A DNA stretch of 47,422 nucleotides from Streptosporangiales bacterium (lineage in GTDB: Bacteria > Actinomycetota > Actinomycetes > Streptosporangiales > WHST01): positions 1 through 47,422 of the forward strand of contig WHTA01000043.1 in NCBI GenBank assembly GCA_009379825.1, read 5' to 3'. The notes under the pieces were generated by a model. It was not told the origin of the DNA, made no database searches, and saw only the letters and a program-made list of their open reading frames with translations. Position numbers and translations under genes: made by a program. Positions 8,244 to 16,446 of the stretch are shown piece by piece; within the stretch, counting starts at the first letter, position 1; each line of letters starts with the position of its first letter.

Positions 8244-8490
8244 GTCCCGTCCATGGTGGCCCAAGGTGGGCCTGTCGGCTCGGAGGGCTTTCGCGGCGAG
8301 GTTGCGGGGTCCACCGGTCCCGTCCATGGTGGCCCAAGGCGGGCCTGTCGGCTCGGAGGGCTCCCGCCGCGAGGTCGTCGGGTTCGCCGGGCCGCGCCGG
8401 CCCCACACAGCCGTTGCCCTGCCGGTCGCGGTGCCGCTGCCCAAGGGGCCCGTCGGCTCGAAGGCCCGCCGCGAAGTCGTCGGGCCGGGT
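8243..8490. repeat. Intergenic tandem repeat family B, about 73 bp, two copies plus a degenerate third
   Basis: Copies start at 8243 and 8316 with GGTCCCGTCCATGGTGGCCC, then AAGG(T/C)GGGCCTGTCGGCTCGGAGGGC and a CG(C/A)GGTTGCGGG/CGAGGTCGTCGGG-type end. A diverged third copy occupies about 8430-8490 (CCCAAGGGGCCCGTCGGCTC). Array B directly abuts array A. Confidence 0.85.
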
Positions 8491-8515
8491 CGGGCGGGCC
8501 GGGCCGGCTGGGGGC

Positions 8516-9496
8516 TCAGGGCCAGGTGGGTAGGCGGGCGCGGAGCCAGGTGGTGGCGGTGTGTGCGTACGCGCGCTGGAACGGGCGGATGGTGGGTAAG
8601 CCGGGCGGGGCCGGCTGGCGGCAGCGTTGCTCGAACATGGCCGCCGCCGCGAGGACGGCCCACGTGATGTCCTCGCGGTCGACCGTACGGGTCAGGGGGT
8701 GTTCGGCGAGTAGGCGCTCGACGTCGTGGCCGCCGTGGGCCTGGACTTCGAGCATCAGGTACGTCGGGTCCAGCCAGCCGGGGCCGGTGCCGGCGTTCGC
8801 CCAGTCGAGCACGCAGACGTCGCCGGACGGGGTGAGTAGGAGGTTGTCGGCGCGTATGTCCAGGTGGACGAGCGCGGTGCCGTCCGGCGCCGGGCGCTGC
8901 GCCCACGCCACCAGGTCCGGCAGGTGCTGGCGCAGCCACGGGTCGAGGTCGGTCGGTGGGTCGGCGGCCAGCTCCTGCCAGAGGTTCGCCATGGCCGCCA
9001 ACTCCGCGCCGAGGGAATAGCAGTCCGGCACCGGGTTCGGGTCGAGCAGCTCGCCGAGCTCGGTGACCGTGTCGAGCACCAGGGCTAGCTCGTCGGCCTG
9101 CCACGGTAGCCGCGGCTGGCGGCCCTCGACGTCCTCGAAGGCCAGCACCACCCAGGTGCCGTCGTCGTAGCTGCCGAGCAGCCGGGGCACGCTCGGGTGC
9201 GCCGGCAGCGCCTGCACGATGCGGCCCTCGTAGCGGTACATCCGCACCGAGTCGGTGTTCATCGACGAGCTGACGGCCTTCGCGAACGCGCGGCTGCCGT
9301 CCGCGCACACCAGCCGCACCGCGGCGCCGGGGGAGAACCCGCCGAGCTGGGCGTGGCTCTCCACCACCGGCGAACCCAGCACGCCGGCGAGCCAGTCGTG
9401 CGCCGGCCGCGGCACCTGCGACCAGGCGGCGCGCACGCCGGCGGCCACCGGCGGGACGCGGGCGGACAACCGGGGCGCGTTCGACATACCTGCCAT
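8516..9496 (-). CDS. Aminoglycoside phosphotransferase (APH)-family small-molecule kinase
   Basis: The 326-residue protein has the protein-kinase-like APH fold. The catalytic loop is HLDIRADN (His211, Asp213, Asn218) and the metal-binding aspartate is Asp231 in [10 protein letters not shown]. An N-terminal Gly-rich segment ([12 protein letters not shown]) precedes a lysine in FAKAV. The substrate is unknown: the family includes antibiotic, choline, homoserine and other kinases. Nothing nearby indicates drug resistance. ATG at 9496 and ATG at 9487 are both possible starts. It is divergent from lepA. Confidence 0.8.
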   Translation of the reverse strand: MAGMSNAPRLSARVPPVAAGVRAAWSQVPRPAHDWLAGVLGSPVVESHAQLGGFSPGAAVRLVCADGSRAFAKAVSSSMNTDSVRMYRYEGRIVQALPAHPSVPRLLGSYDDGTWVVLAFEDVEGRQPRLPWQADELALVLDTVTELGELLDPNPVPDCYSLGAELAAMANLWQELAADPPTDLDPWLRQHLPDLVAWAQRPAPDGTALVHLDIRADNLLLTPSGDVCVLDWANAGTGPGWLDPTYLMLEVQAHGGHDVERLLAEHPLTRTVDREDITWAVLAAAAMFEQRCRQPAPPGLPTIRPFQRAYAHTATTWLRARLPTWP

Positions 9497-9638
9497 GATC
9501 CGGGCCGGTCGGCGGCCGGCTCAACCGAATTCCGCCCCCGCTACGGGTGTCCGGCCGGCTTGCCGAACACCGCATCGCGACTCGTGGGACCATGGGTACG
9601 TTCACACCATCCCGTACCGGAGGATCGCCGACACCACC

Positions 9639-11459
9639 GTGCCGAAGACGACCGATCCCGCGCGCATCCGCAACTTCTCCATCATCGCGCACATCGACCA
9701 CGGCAAGTCGACTCTCGCCGACCGCATGCTCCAGCTCACCGGCGTGGTCGACGACCGGTCGATGCGCGCGCAGTACCTCGACCGGATGGACATCGAGCGC
9801 GAGCGCGGCATCACCATCAAGTCGCAGGCGGTACGCCTGCCGTGGTCCGTCGACGGCGACGAGTACGTACTCAACCTCATCGACACGCCCGGGCACGTCG
9901 ACTTCAGCTACGAGGTGTCCAGGTCGCTGGCGGCCTGCGAGGGCGCGGTGCTGCTCGTCGACGCGGCGCAGGGCATCGAAGCGCAGACGCTGGCCAACCT
10001 CTACCTCGCCGTCGAGGGCGACCTGCACATCATCCCCGTGCTGAACAAGATCGACCTGCCGGCTGCCGACCCGCAGCGGTACGCGGAGGAGATCGCGCAC
10101 GTGCTCGGCGGCAGCCCGGACGACGTGCTGCGGGTCTCCGGCAAGACCGGTGACGGGGTGCGCGAGCTGCTCGACCTGATCGTCACCGAGACGCCGCCAC
10201 CGGTCGGCGACCCGGACGCGCCGGCGCGGGCGATGATCTTTGACTCCGTCTACGACACGTACCGCGGGGTGGTGACGTACGTGCGGATGGTCGACGGTTA
10301 CCTCGCCAGCCGCGAGCGCGTGCGGATGATGGCGACCACCGCGACCCACGACACGCTCGAGGTCGGGGTGATCTCGCCGGAGCCGAAAGCGACCGAGGGG
10401 CTCGGCGTCGGCGAGGTGGGCTACCTGATCACCGGCGTCAAGGACGTCCGCCAGTCGAAGGTCGGCGACACGGTGACCTCGGCGCGCCGCCAGGCCGAGC
10501 AGCCGCTGCCCGGCTACCGGGAAGCCAAGCCGATGGTGTTCGCCGGGCTCTACCCGGTCGACGGCGACCAGTACTCGACGCTGCGCGAGGAGCTCGACAA
10601 GCTGCGGCTGAACGACGCCGCGCTGGCGTACGAGCCGGAGACGTCGGCGGCTCTCGGGTTCGGCTTCCGTTGCGGGTTCCTCGGCCTGCTGCACATGGAG
10701 ATCGTGCGAGAGCGGCTGGAGCGCGAGGCCGGGTTGACGCTCATCTCCACCGCACCCAATGTGTCGTACAACGTGGTGCTCGAGGACGACAGCAGGCACG
10801 TGGTCACCAACCCGAGCGAGTTCCCCGAGGGCAAGGTCGCCGCGGTGTACGAGCCGGTGGTGCGCGCGACACTGTTGCTGCCCAGCGAATACGTCGGCGC
10901 GGTGATGGAGCTCTGCCAGGCGCGGCGCGGGGTGCTGCTCGGCATGGAGTACCTGTCGCCGGAGCGCGTGGAGATCCGCTACACGCTGCCGCTTGCGGAG
11001 ATCATCTTCGACTTCTACGACCAGCTGAAGTCACGCACCCGCGGCTACGCGTCGTTGGACTACGAGGCCGCCGACGAACAGGCCGCCGACCTGGTTCGGG
11101 TGGACATCCTGCTGCACGGCCAGCAGGTGGACGCGTTCAGCGCCATCGTGCACAAAGACAAGGCGTACCCGTACGGCGTGGAGATGACCAAGCGGCTGCG
11201 CAAGCTCATCCCGCGGCAGCAGTTCGAGGTGCCGATCCAGGCCAGCATCGGCTCGCGGATCATCGCCAGGGAGAACATCCGGGCGATGCGGAAGGACGTG
11301 CTTGCGAAGTGCTACGGCGGCGACATCACCAGGAAGCGCAAGCTGCTGGAGAAGCAGCGCGAGGGCAAGCGCAAGATGAAGACCGTCGGCAGCGTGGACA
11401 TCCCGCAGGAAGCCTTCATCGCCGCCCTTTCCAGCGACTCCGACGACGACAAGAAGTAG
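9639..11459 (+). CDS. lepA: Elongation factor 4 (LepA), ribosome back-translocase GTPase
   Basis: LepA is a translation GTPase of EF-G architecture that acts on stalled or mistranslocated ribosomes. The 606-residue product has G1 AHIDHGKS (17-24), G2 region with GITIKSQ, G3 DTPGH (about 82-86) and G4 NKID. Domains II and III follow, then the EF-G-like domain V and the LepA-specific C-terminal domain ([16 protein letters not shown]). Length is normal. The GTG at 9639 places [20 protein letters not shown] at the N-terminus. GGAGGA at 9619-9624 is the nearest ribosome binding site but its 14-base spacing is long. A strong hairpin follows the stop. Confidence 0.96.
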   Translation: MPKTTDPARIRNFSIIAHIDHGKSTLADRMLQLTGVVDDRSMRAQYLDRMDIERERGITIKSQAVRLPWSVDGDEYVLNLIDTPGHVDFSYEVSRSLAACEGAVLLVDAAQGIEAQTLANLYLAVEGDLHIIPVLNKIDLPAADPQRYAEEIAHVLGGSPDDVLRVSGKTGDGVRELLDLIVTETPPPVGDPDAPARAMIFDSVYDTYRGVVTYVRMVDGYLASRERVRMMATTATHDTLEVGVISPEPKATEGLGVGEVGYLITGVKDVRQSKVGDTVTSARRQAEQPLPGYREAKPMVFAGLYPVDGDQYSTLREELDKLRLNDAALAYEPETSAALGFGFRCGFLGLLHMEIVRERLEREAGLTLISTAPNVSYNVVLEDDSRHVVTNPSEFPEGKVAAVYEPVVRATLLLPSEYVGAVMELCQARRGVLLGMEYLSPERVEIRYTLPLAEIIFDFYDQLKSRTRGYASLDYEAADEQAADLVRVDILLHGQQVDAFSAIVHKDKAYPYGVEMTKRLRKLIPRQQFEVPIQASIGSRIIARENIRAMRKDVLAKCYGGDITRKRKLLEKQREGKRKMKTVGSVDIPQEAFIAALSSDSDDDKK

Positions 11460-11490
11460 CCCGGCCCCCGACGAGACGTCGGGAACCGGG
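11460..11490. terminator. Hairpin terminator between convergent lepA and phoX
   Basis: A nested inverted repeat (CCCGACG-AGA-CGTCGGG, flanked by CCGG/CCGG) begins one base after the lepA stop and ends 10 bases before the phoX stop. There is no U-tract, as is common in high-GC actinomycetes. It could serve both genes. Confidence 0.75.
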
Positions 11491-11499
11491 CCCTCGTGG

Positions 11500-13596
11500 T
11501 CAGGAACCGATGCGGCCGCCTTCGGTGTGCCAGACGTTGATGACGGCGGGCCGTGCGTAGTCGCCGTCCGGCCAGGTGCTCGCCGGCTCGTCGAAGCTGG
11601 CGCCGTCGACCTCACCGGGGTGCTGCACGGCGATGAACGCGGTGCGGGCGTCGTCGGTGATCCACGGTCCGCAGGTCTCCGCGCCCACCGGCACGGTGAG
11701 GAGCTGCTTCACGTAGCCGCGCTCGTCGCCCTCCAGCGGCACGGCGAAGAACCCGTCGTTCTTCTCCAGCGCGTTGCCGTCGGTGGAGATCCAGAGGTTG
11801 CCCGCCGGGTCGAACGCGACGTTGTCCGGGCAGGAGATCGGCGAGACCTTCGTCTTGTCGAAGCCGGCGTAGTACGACGACTCGTCCGCCGGGTCGCCGC
11901 ACACCAGCGGCAGCGACCAGGTGAACTTGGTCGACGTCGGGTCGTTGTTCGCCTCGGTCAGCTCGAGCACCTGGCCGTGCTTGTTCTCGTTGCGCGGCGC
12001 GACCTCGGTGGCCTCCGGGTTGCCCTCGGTGCCCCGTTCGGAGTTGTTGGTCAGGGCCGCGTACACCTTGCCGGTCGTCGGGTGCGGCTCGACGTCCTCC
12101 GGCCGGTCCATCTCCGTGGCGCCGACCTTGTCCGCGGCCAGCCTGGTGTGCACGGCCACCTCGGCGGCGGACATCCCGGGCACGTGCGAGGTGTCGCCGT
12201 CGACGAGCAGGATCCACTCGCCGGTGCCGTCGAACGCGCCGTCGGACGGCAGCGTGCCCGAACCGTCGATCTCGTCCGCGGAGGTGTACGCGAACCTCGC
12301 GACGTACAGCGCACCGGACGTCAGCAGCGTCTTGTTGTGCTCCCGCGCTGCCTTGCTGTCGCCGCTGCGCATCCGCCCGCTCGACACGAACTTGTACAGG
12401 TAGTCGAAGCGCTCGTCGTCGCCCATGTAGGCGACGGCGCGGTCGTTGGGCGCGAGCCGGATGTTGGCGCCCTCGTGCTTGAACCGGCCGAGCGCGGTGT
12501 GCTTCACCGGCCTGGCGTTCGAGTCGTACGGGTCGATCTCCACGATGTAGCCGAACCGGTTCGCCTCGTGCGGCTCCTCGGTGAGGTCGAACCGCTTGTC
12601 GACGCTGTCCCACTTCCGGTTGTCGTCCGGGTACCGCACCGAGGTGTCGAGCCCGTAGCGCTCGAGCGCTTCCTTGTCGTCGTCGGGCACGCCGTCGGCG
12701 CCGATGAAGTACTGGTCGAAGTTCTCCTCGCCGGAGAGCACGGTGCCCCACGGGGTGACGCCGCCGGCGCAGTTGTTCAGCATGCCGAAGACGACCATCC
12801 CCTTGGGGTCGGCGTTGGTCTTCACCAGGTCGGAGCCGGCGGCGGGGCCGGTCAGCTTGAACGGCGTGCGGGCATGGATCCGGCGGTTGTACTTCTTCGC
12901 CTGCTTCGGTGCGACCAGCTGCCACTCACCGGTGTCGCCGGACCGCTCGAGCTCCACGATGGCCATCCCGTGGGCGAGCATGGCGATCAGCTTCTGCTGG
13001 TTGGTGGCGTCGTCGTGGCTGGTCCAGCCGGGGAACATCAGTTCCTCGTTGGTGTACTCGTGGTTCACCGCCAGCAGTGCGCTGTCGTCGCCGCCGAGGC
13101 GCAGGAAGCCGATGAAGTCGTTGTTGTAGCCGAACTGCATGGCCTGGGCCGCCGGCGACTGGTTCTGCGGGTCGAAGGCGGGCGCCCCCGGCAGGATCGG
13201 CTCGCCCCACCGGACGAGCACCGCGTGCTCGTAGCCGTCGGCCACGGTGACGGCGTCGTCGGTGTTCGGCGGGACCGGCTCGAAGGTCAGCGCGGAGCCG
13301 CTCGCCACGGTGCGCGAGGTGCCGGGCGCCGCGGCTGCGGCGGGCAGGCCGAGGCTGCCGGCGAACCCCGCGGCGACGGTGCCGGCCACGGACAGCCGCA
13401 GCACGTTGCGCCGGGACAGCCGGTTGGCCACGACCTCGGTGACCAGGTCGCCGAAGTACTCGTTGCCCGACTTGTTCGGTGCCGGGTGGGAGCACGCGTT
13501 GCCGCAGCGGTACCTGCAGGTCATCGCGCTGCGCCTGCCGTAGTGCGGGACACTGTCGACCAGTGGTAGCAGCTTCTTCTCCGGCTGTCCGTTCAC
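11500..13596 (-). CDS. phoX: PhoX-family alkaline phosphatase (DUF839), Tat-exported
   Basis: PhoX is a Ca/Fe-dependent monomeric phosphatase that releases phosphate from organic phosphoesters outside the cell. The 698-residue protein carries a twin-arginine signal after a 60-residue cytoplasmic extension (SRRNVLRLSVAGTVAAGFAG, then an Ala-rich cleavage area). Core PhoX/DUF839 segments include LLAVNHEYTNEELMFPG, NCAGGVTPWGTVLSGEENF, FGYIVEIDPYD, MDRPEDVEPHP and CPDNVAFDPAGNLWISTDGN. Start is GTG at 13596 with GAGGAG seven bases upstream. The long pre-Tat leader with four Cys/His-like residues (CRYRCGNACSHPAPNK) is usual for actinobacterial PhoX. Possible PhoP boxes lie upstream. Confidence 0.93.
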   Translation of the reverse strand: MNGQPEKKLLPLVDSVPHYGRRSAMTCRYRCGNACSHPAPNKSGNEYFGDLVTEVVANRLSRRNVLRLSVAGTVAAGFAGSLGLPAAAAAPGTSRTVASGSALTFEPVPPNTDDAVTVADGYEHAVLVRWGEPILPGAPAFDPQNQSPAAQAMQFGYNNDFIGFLRLGGDDSALLAVNHEYTNEELMFPGWTSHDDATNQQKLIAMLAHGMAIVELERSGDTGEWQLVAPKQAKKYNRRIHARTPFKLTGPAAGSDLVKTNADPKGMVVFGMLNNCAGGVTPWGTVLSGEENFDQYFIGADGVPDDDKEALERYGLDTSVRYPDDNRKWDSVDKRFDLTEEPHEANRFGYIVEIDPYDSNARPVKHTALGRFKHEGANIRLAPNDRAVAYMGDDERFDYLYKFVSSGRMRSGDSKAAREHNKTLLTSGALYVARFAYTSADEIDGSGTLPSDGAFDGTGEWILLVDGDTSHVPGMSAAEVAVHTRLAADKVGATEMDRPEDVEPHPTTGKVYAALTNNSERGTEGNPEATEVAPRNENKHGQVLELTEANNDPTSTKFTWSLPLVCGDPADESSYYAGFDKTKVSPISCPDNVAFDPAGNLWISTDGNALEKNDGFFAVPLEGDERGYVKQLLTVPVGAETCGPWITDDARTAFIAVQHPGEVDGASFDEPASTWPDGDYARPAVINVWHTEGGRIGS

Positions 13597-13620
13597 TGCA
13601 GGCTCCTCGACTTCTCGGTA

Positions 13621-13679
13621 GGTGAACCTCGCGCAGCGTAGGGAGTGCGTATGAGCACCCGACGGCAGAGGAGTGAACG
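13621..13679 (-). promoter_or_regulatory. Possible PhoP (PHO-box-like) half-sites upstream of phoX
   Basis: Read on the minus strand, GGTTCACC (13628-13621) and CGTTCACT (13679-13672) resemble the GTTCACC core of Streptomyces PHO boxes. The two are about 50 bases apart rather than in the usual 11-base direct repeat, so this is only suggestive. Confidence 0.3.
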
Positions 13680-13732
13680 GTGGGCAAAGTGGACACTCCG
13701 CAACTACCGCCGCACAGTGCGACTATAGGACG

Positions 13733-14953
13733 ATGCCTTCCGCTGCGCCCAGTGGTGAATCCGTGCCCACCGACGGCGCGTTACCGGAATCCGCCCTCGC
13801 CAGCGTGGGACGGCGCCCGTTCGGCGTCTACGTGCACGTACCGTACTGTGCCCGCCGCTGCGGCTACTGTGATTTCAATACCTATACGGCCGCGGAGCTC
13901 GGCGGCGGCGCGTCGCGGCAGGAGTACGCGGCCGTGGCCGAGCAGGAGATCCGCCTCGCCAGGAAGCTGCTCGGCGACGCGGACATCGAGGCGACCACGG
14001 TCTTCTTCGGCGGTGGCACGCCGACGCTGTTGCCGGCCGCCGATCTCGCCCGGCTGCTCGCCGCCGTACGCGCCGAGTTCGGGCTCGCGCCGGATGCCGA
14101 GGTCACCACGGAGGCGAACCCGGACTCCGTCGACGAGGAGTCGCTCGCCGGCCTGGCGGCCGCCGGCTTCACCCGGGTGTCGTTCGGTATGCAGTCCGCG
14201 GTGCCGCACGTGCTCGACGTGCTCGACCGCACCCACCGCCCGGACGGGGTGCCGCAGGCGGTGCAGTGGGCGCGCGCCGCGGGCATCGGCGGCATCAACC
14301 TGGACCTGATCTACGGTGCGCCGGGCGAGTCCGCCGCCGACTGGCAGTGCAGTCTCGACGCCGCCATCGCCATGCGTCCCGACCACCTGTCCGCGTACGC
14401 GCTCGTCGTCGAGGACGGCACCCAGCTGGCCGCCCGGGTGCGCCGCGGCGAGCTGTCGCCGCCTGACGACGACGTGCTCGCCGATCGCTACCTCCAGGCG
14501 GACGAGACGCTCGGCCGGGCCGGCCTGCACTGGTACGAGGTGTCGAACTGGGCGACCGGCGAGCGGCAGCGCAGCCGGCACAACCAGCTGTACTGGTCCG
14601 GCGCGGACTGGTGGGGCGTCGGGCCGGGCGCGCACAGCCACGTCGGCGGCACCCGGTGGTGGAACGTGCGGCACCCGCGGGCGTACGCGCAGCGGCTGCT
14701 CGAGGGCGGGACGCCGGCGATGGCTCGCGAGGTGCTCGACGACGAGGCGCAGCGGGTGGAGCGGGTGATGCTCGGCGTACGGACTGTGGACGGCCTGCCG
14801 CTGGCCGAGCTGGACGCGCCGGCCGCGGAGCGCGCCGCCCGCGCGGTGTCCGCGGGCCTCGCCGACGCCGCCGCGTACCAGGAAGGCCGGCTGGTGCTCA
14901 CCGTCCGCGGCCGCCTGCTGGCCGACGCGCTGGTTCGCGACCTGGTCGGCTGA
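13733..14953 (+). CDS. hemW: Heme chaperone HemW (radical SAM, HemN-like)
   Basis: HemW binds heme and an Fe-S cluster and delivers heme to acceptor proteins; it is often mis-annotated as coproporphyrinogen III oxidase. The 406-residue product has the radical-SAM cluster motif CARRCGYC (Cys39, 43, 46) without the extra N-terminal cysteine of HemN, then FFGGGTPTLLP, TTEANPDSV, FGMQSAVPHVL and NLDLIYGAPGES. The C-terminal HemN domain has HNQLYWSGADWWGVGPGAHS. ATG at 13733 is chosen; AGGA lies two bases upstream. Position downstream of lepA is conserved in Actinobacteria. It is divergent from phoX. Confidence 0.92.
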   Translation: MPSAAPSGESVPTDGALPESALASVGRRPFGVYVHVPYCARRCGYCDFNTYTAAELGGGASRQEYAAVAEQEIRLARKLLGDADIEATTVFFGGGTPTLLPAADLARLLAAVRAEFGLAPDAEVTTEANPDSVDEESLAGLAAAGFTRVSFGMQSAVPHVLDVLDRTHRPDGVPQAVQWARAAGIGGINLDLIYGAPGESAADWQCSLDAAIAMRPDHLSAYALVVEDGTQLAARVRRGELSPPDDDVLADRYLQADETLGRAGLHWYEVSNWATGERQRSRHNQLYWSGADWWGVGPGAHSHVGGTRWWNVRHPRAYAQRLLEGGTPAMAREVLDDEAQRVERVMLGVRTVDGLPLAELDAPAAERAARAVSAGLADAAAYQEGRLVLTVRGRLLADALVRDLVG

Positions 14954-14970
14954 CCGTGCCAGGCCTGCCG

Positions 14971-15477
14971 TCAGTTGCGGATGAACGGGATGGCGATCGG
15001 GTAGACGTAGTCCTCGCCGCGGTTGGCGGCTACGGCCGCCAGGATGGAGAACACGATGCTGACCGCGGCCGCCGCAAGCATCACCAGGTACCCCACGAAG
15101 ATGACGCTCAGCACGCTGCCACCCACCCACGCGATGAGCAGCGTCAGCTGGAAGTTCAACGCCTGCGCGCCGTGCCGGCCGAGGAACACCGACCGGTCCT
15201 TGTAGACCAGGTAGATGATCAGCGGCACGACGAAGCTGAACAGCAACCCGCCGAGGTGGCACAGCAGGCCCCAGGTGCGCTCGTCCTGCGGGCTCACCGG
15301 CGGCTGCGCGTAGCCCGGCGGTGGCGGGCCCGGCTGCCAGGGTCCGTACTGGCCGCCCGGGGGCCCGTAGCCGGGCGGCGGCCCGTAGCCGGGTGGCGGT
15401 CCCTGCCCGTAACCCGGTGGTGGGCCCTGCCCGTAGCCAGGCTGCTCCGGATCTGGCGGGCTACTGCCCTCCGACAT
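14971..15477 (-). CDS. DUF4870 membrane protein with Gly/Pro/Tyr-rich N-terminus
   Basis: The 168-residue protein has a disordered N-terminus of PGYGQGPPPGYG-type repeats (about residues 12-55), then a DUF4870 domain: TWGLLCHLGGLLFSFVVPLIIYLV, HGAQALNFQLTLLIAW and two further hydrophobic helices ending YVYPIAIPFIRN. DUF4870 proteins are small three- to four-helix membrane proteins of unknown function. A GAGGGG ribosome binding site sits seven bases before the ATG at 15477. A larger paralogue lies at 16447-18111, with DUF3097 between them. Confidence 0.85.
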   Translation of the reverse strand: MSEGSSPPDPEQPGYGQGPPPGYGQGPPPGYGPPPGYGPPGGQYGPWQPGPPPPGYAQPPVSPQDERTWGLLCHLGGLLFSFVVPLIIYLVYKDRSVFLGRHGAQALNFQLTLLIAWVGGSVLSVIFVGYLVMLAAAAVSIVFSILAAVAANRGEDYVYPIAIPFIRN

Positions 15478-15544
15478 CAGGTGTCCCCTCGGTACGAACG
15501 CGTCGTTGCCGGCGAGTCTACGGCGCTGCGGGTGCGCCGCGGTC

Positions 15545-16396
15545 TCATTCGCCGGTTTCGTCCGGGCCGACGGTGACGAAGTCGATCAGCTCCTCCACCA
15601 CGGCGAGCAGCGCGGGTTCGAGGTCCACGTACGTCTGCACCTTGTCGAGGATCCGCTGCCACGCCTGGCCGATGTCCGCGGCATCCTCGGCCGGCCAGCC
15701 GAACGCGTGGCAGATGCCGGTCTTCCAGTCGGTGCCGCGCGGTATCTCCGGCCACTGCGGGATGCCGAGCACCCGCGGCCGCACGGCCTGCCAGATGTCC
15801 ACGAACGGGTGCCCGACGACGAGCACGTGCGGAGACGTCACGGCAGCCGCGATCCGGCTCTCCTTGGAGCCGGTGACCAGGTGGTCGAGCAGCACGCCGA
15901 TCCGGCGGTGCGGGCCCGGCTGCACGTCCGCGATCGCCTCGGCGAGGTCGTCGATGCCATGCAGCGGCTCGACCACCACGCCGGCCACCCGTAGGTCGTG
16001 TCCCCAGACGCGTTCGACCAGCTCACCGTCGTGCACACCCTCGACGAGGATGCGGCTCGCCCGCGCGATGCGGGCGCGGTGGTCGGTGACGGCGATCGAG
16101 CCGGACGCCGACCTGGCCGGCTGCTTCGGGGCCGCCGCGGCGGGGCGGGTGATGGCCACCGGCGCGCCGTCGACCAGGTAGCCGTGCCCCCACGGGAAGT
16201 TCCGCCGCTTGCCGTGCCTGTCCTCGAGGACCATGGCGTCCTTCGACCAGTCGACGACGGCGCCGCAGAAGCCGTCGCCCACCTCCTCGACGACCAGCCC
16301 GGGCTCCGCAGGAACCTCGGGGACCTGTCGCTTGGCTGCCCGCCGCCAGTCACCGGCGAGCACATCGGTTCCGTAATCCTTGCTGTGCCGCACCAC
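15545..16396 (-). CDS. DUF3097 domain-containing protein
   Basis: The 283-residue product is a DUF3097 protein, a family restricted to Actinobacteria with no known function. Recognisable segments are YGTDVLAGDWRRAAKRQVPE near the N-terminus, FCGAVVDWSKDAMVLEDRHGKRR, RILVEGVHDGELVERVWGHDLR (reminiscent of a TOPRIM-type fold, my inference) and a C-terminal TDWKTGICHAFGWPAE. Start is one of two adjacent GTG codons at 16396 or 16393; no ATG is available in frame near the conserved beginning. It lies between the two DUF4870 genes on the same strand. Confidence 0.82.
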   Translation of the reverse strand: MVRHSKDYGTDVLAGDWRRAAKRQVPEVPAEPGLVVEEVGDGFCGAVVDWSKDAMVLEDRHGKRRNFPWGHGYLVDGAPVAITRPAAAAPKQPARSASGSIAVTDHRARIARASRILVEGVHDGELVERVWGHDLRVAGVVVEPLHGIDDLAEAIADVQPGPHRRIGVLLDHLVTGSKESRIAAAVTSPHVLVVGHPFVDIWQAVRPRVLGIPQWPEIPRGTDWKTGICHAFGWPAEDAADIGQAWQRILDKVQTYVDLEPALLAVVEELIDFVTVGPDETGE

Positions 16397-16446
16397 GCCG
16401 CCGACATTAACCCGAGCGCGGCGGCGACCGGCCGAGGCGCGCTGGC

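Larger units (their letters stand above)
7707..8515. other. Repeat-rich intergenic region upstream of rpsT
   Basis: About 800 bases separate rpsT from the minus-strand kinase gene. Open frames exist on both strands but are shadows of GC-rich repeats: they carry no domains and repeat themselves. The rpsT promoter should lie near 7710-7800. The rest is dominated by two repeat families (8071-8243 and 8243-8490). Confidence 0.6.

Noticed and set aside
6902-8510. Possible CRISPR array in the holA-rpsT-kinase intergenic repeats
   Set aside because: Units are contiguous 73-95-bp tandem copies without unique spacers, and no cas gene is present.
8516-9496. Aminoglycoside resistance gene
   Set aside because: The APH fold is shared by many housekeeping kinases and nothing specific to drug modification or mobility is present.
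7980-10799. Very long minus-strand open frame across the repeats, the kinase gene and lepA
   Set aside because: It runs antisense to lepA and out of frame with the kinase; it is an artefact of high GC content.
11527-13569. 680-codon plus-strand frame opposite phoX
   Set aside because: It is the antisense shadow of phoX, which has a Tat signal and clear family motifs.
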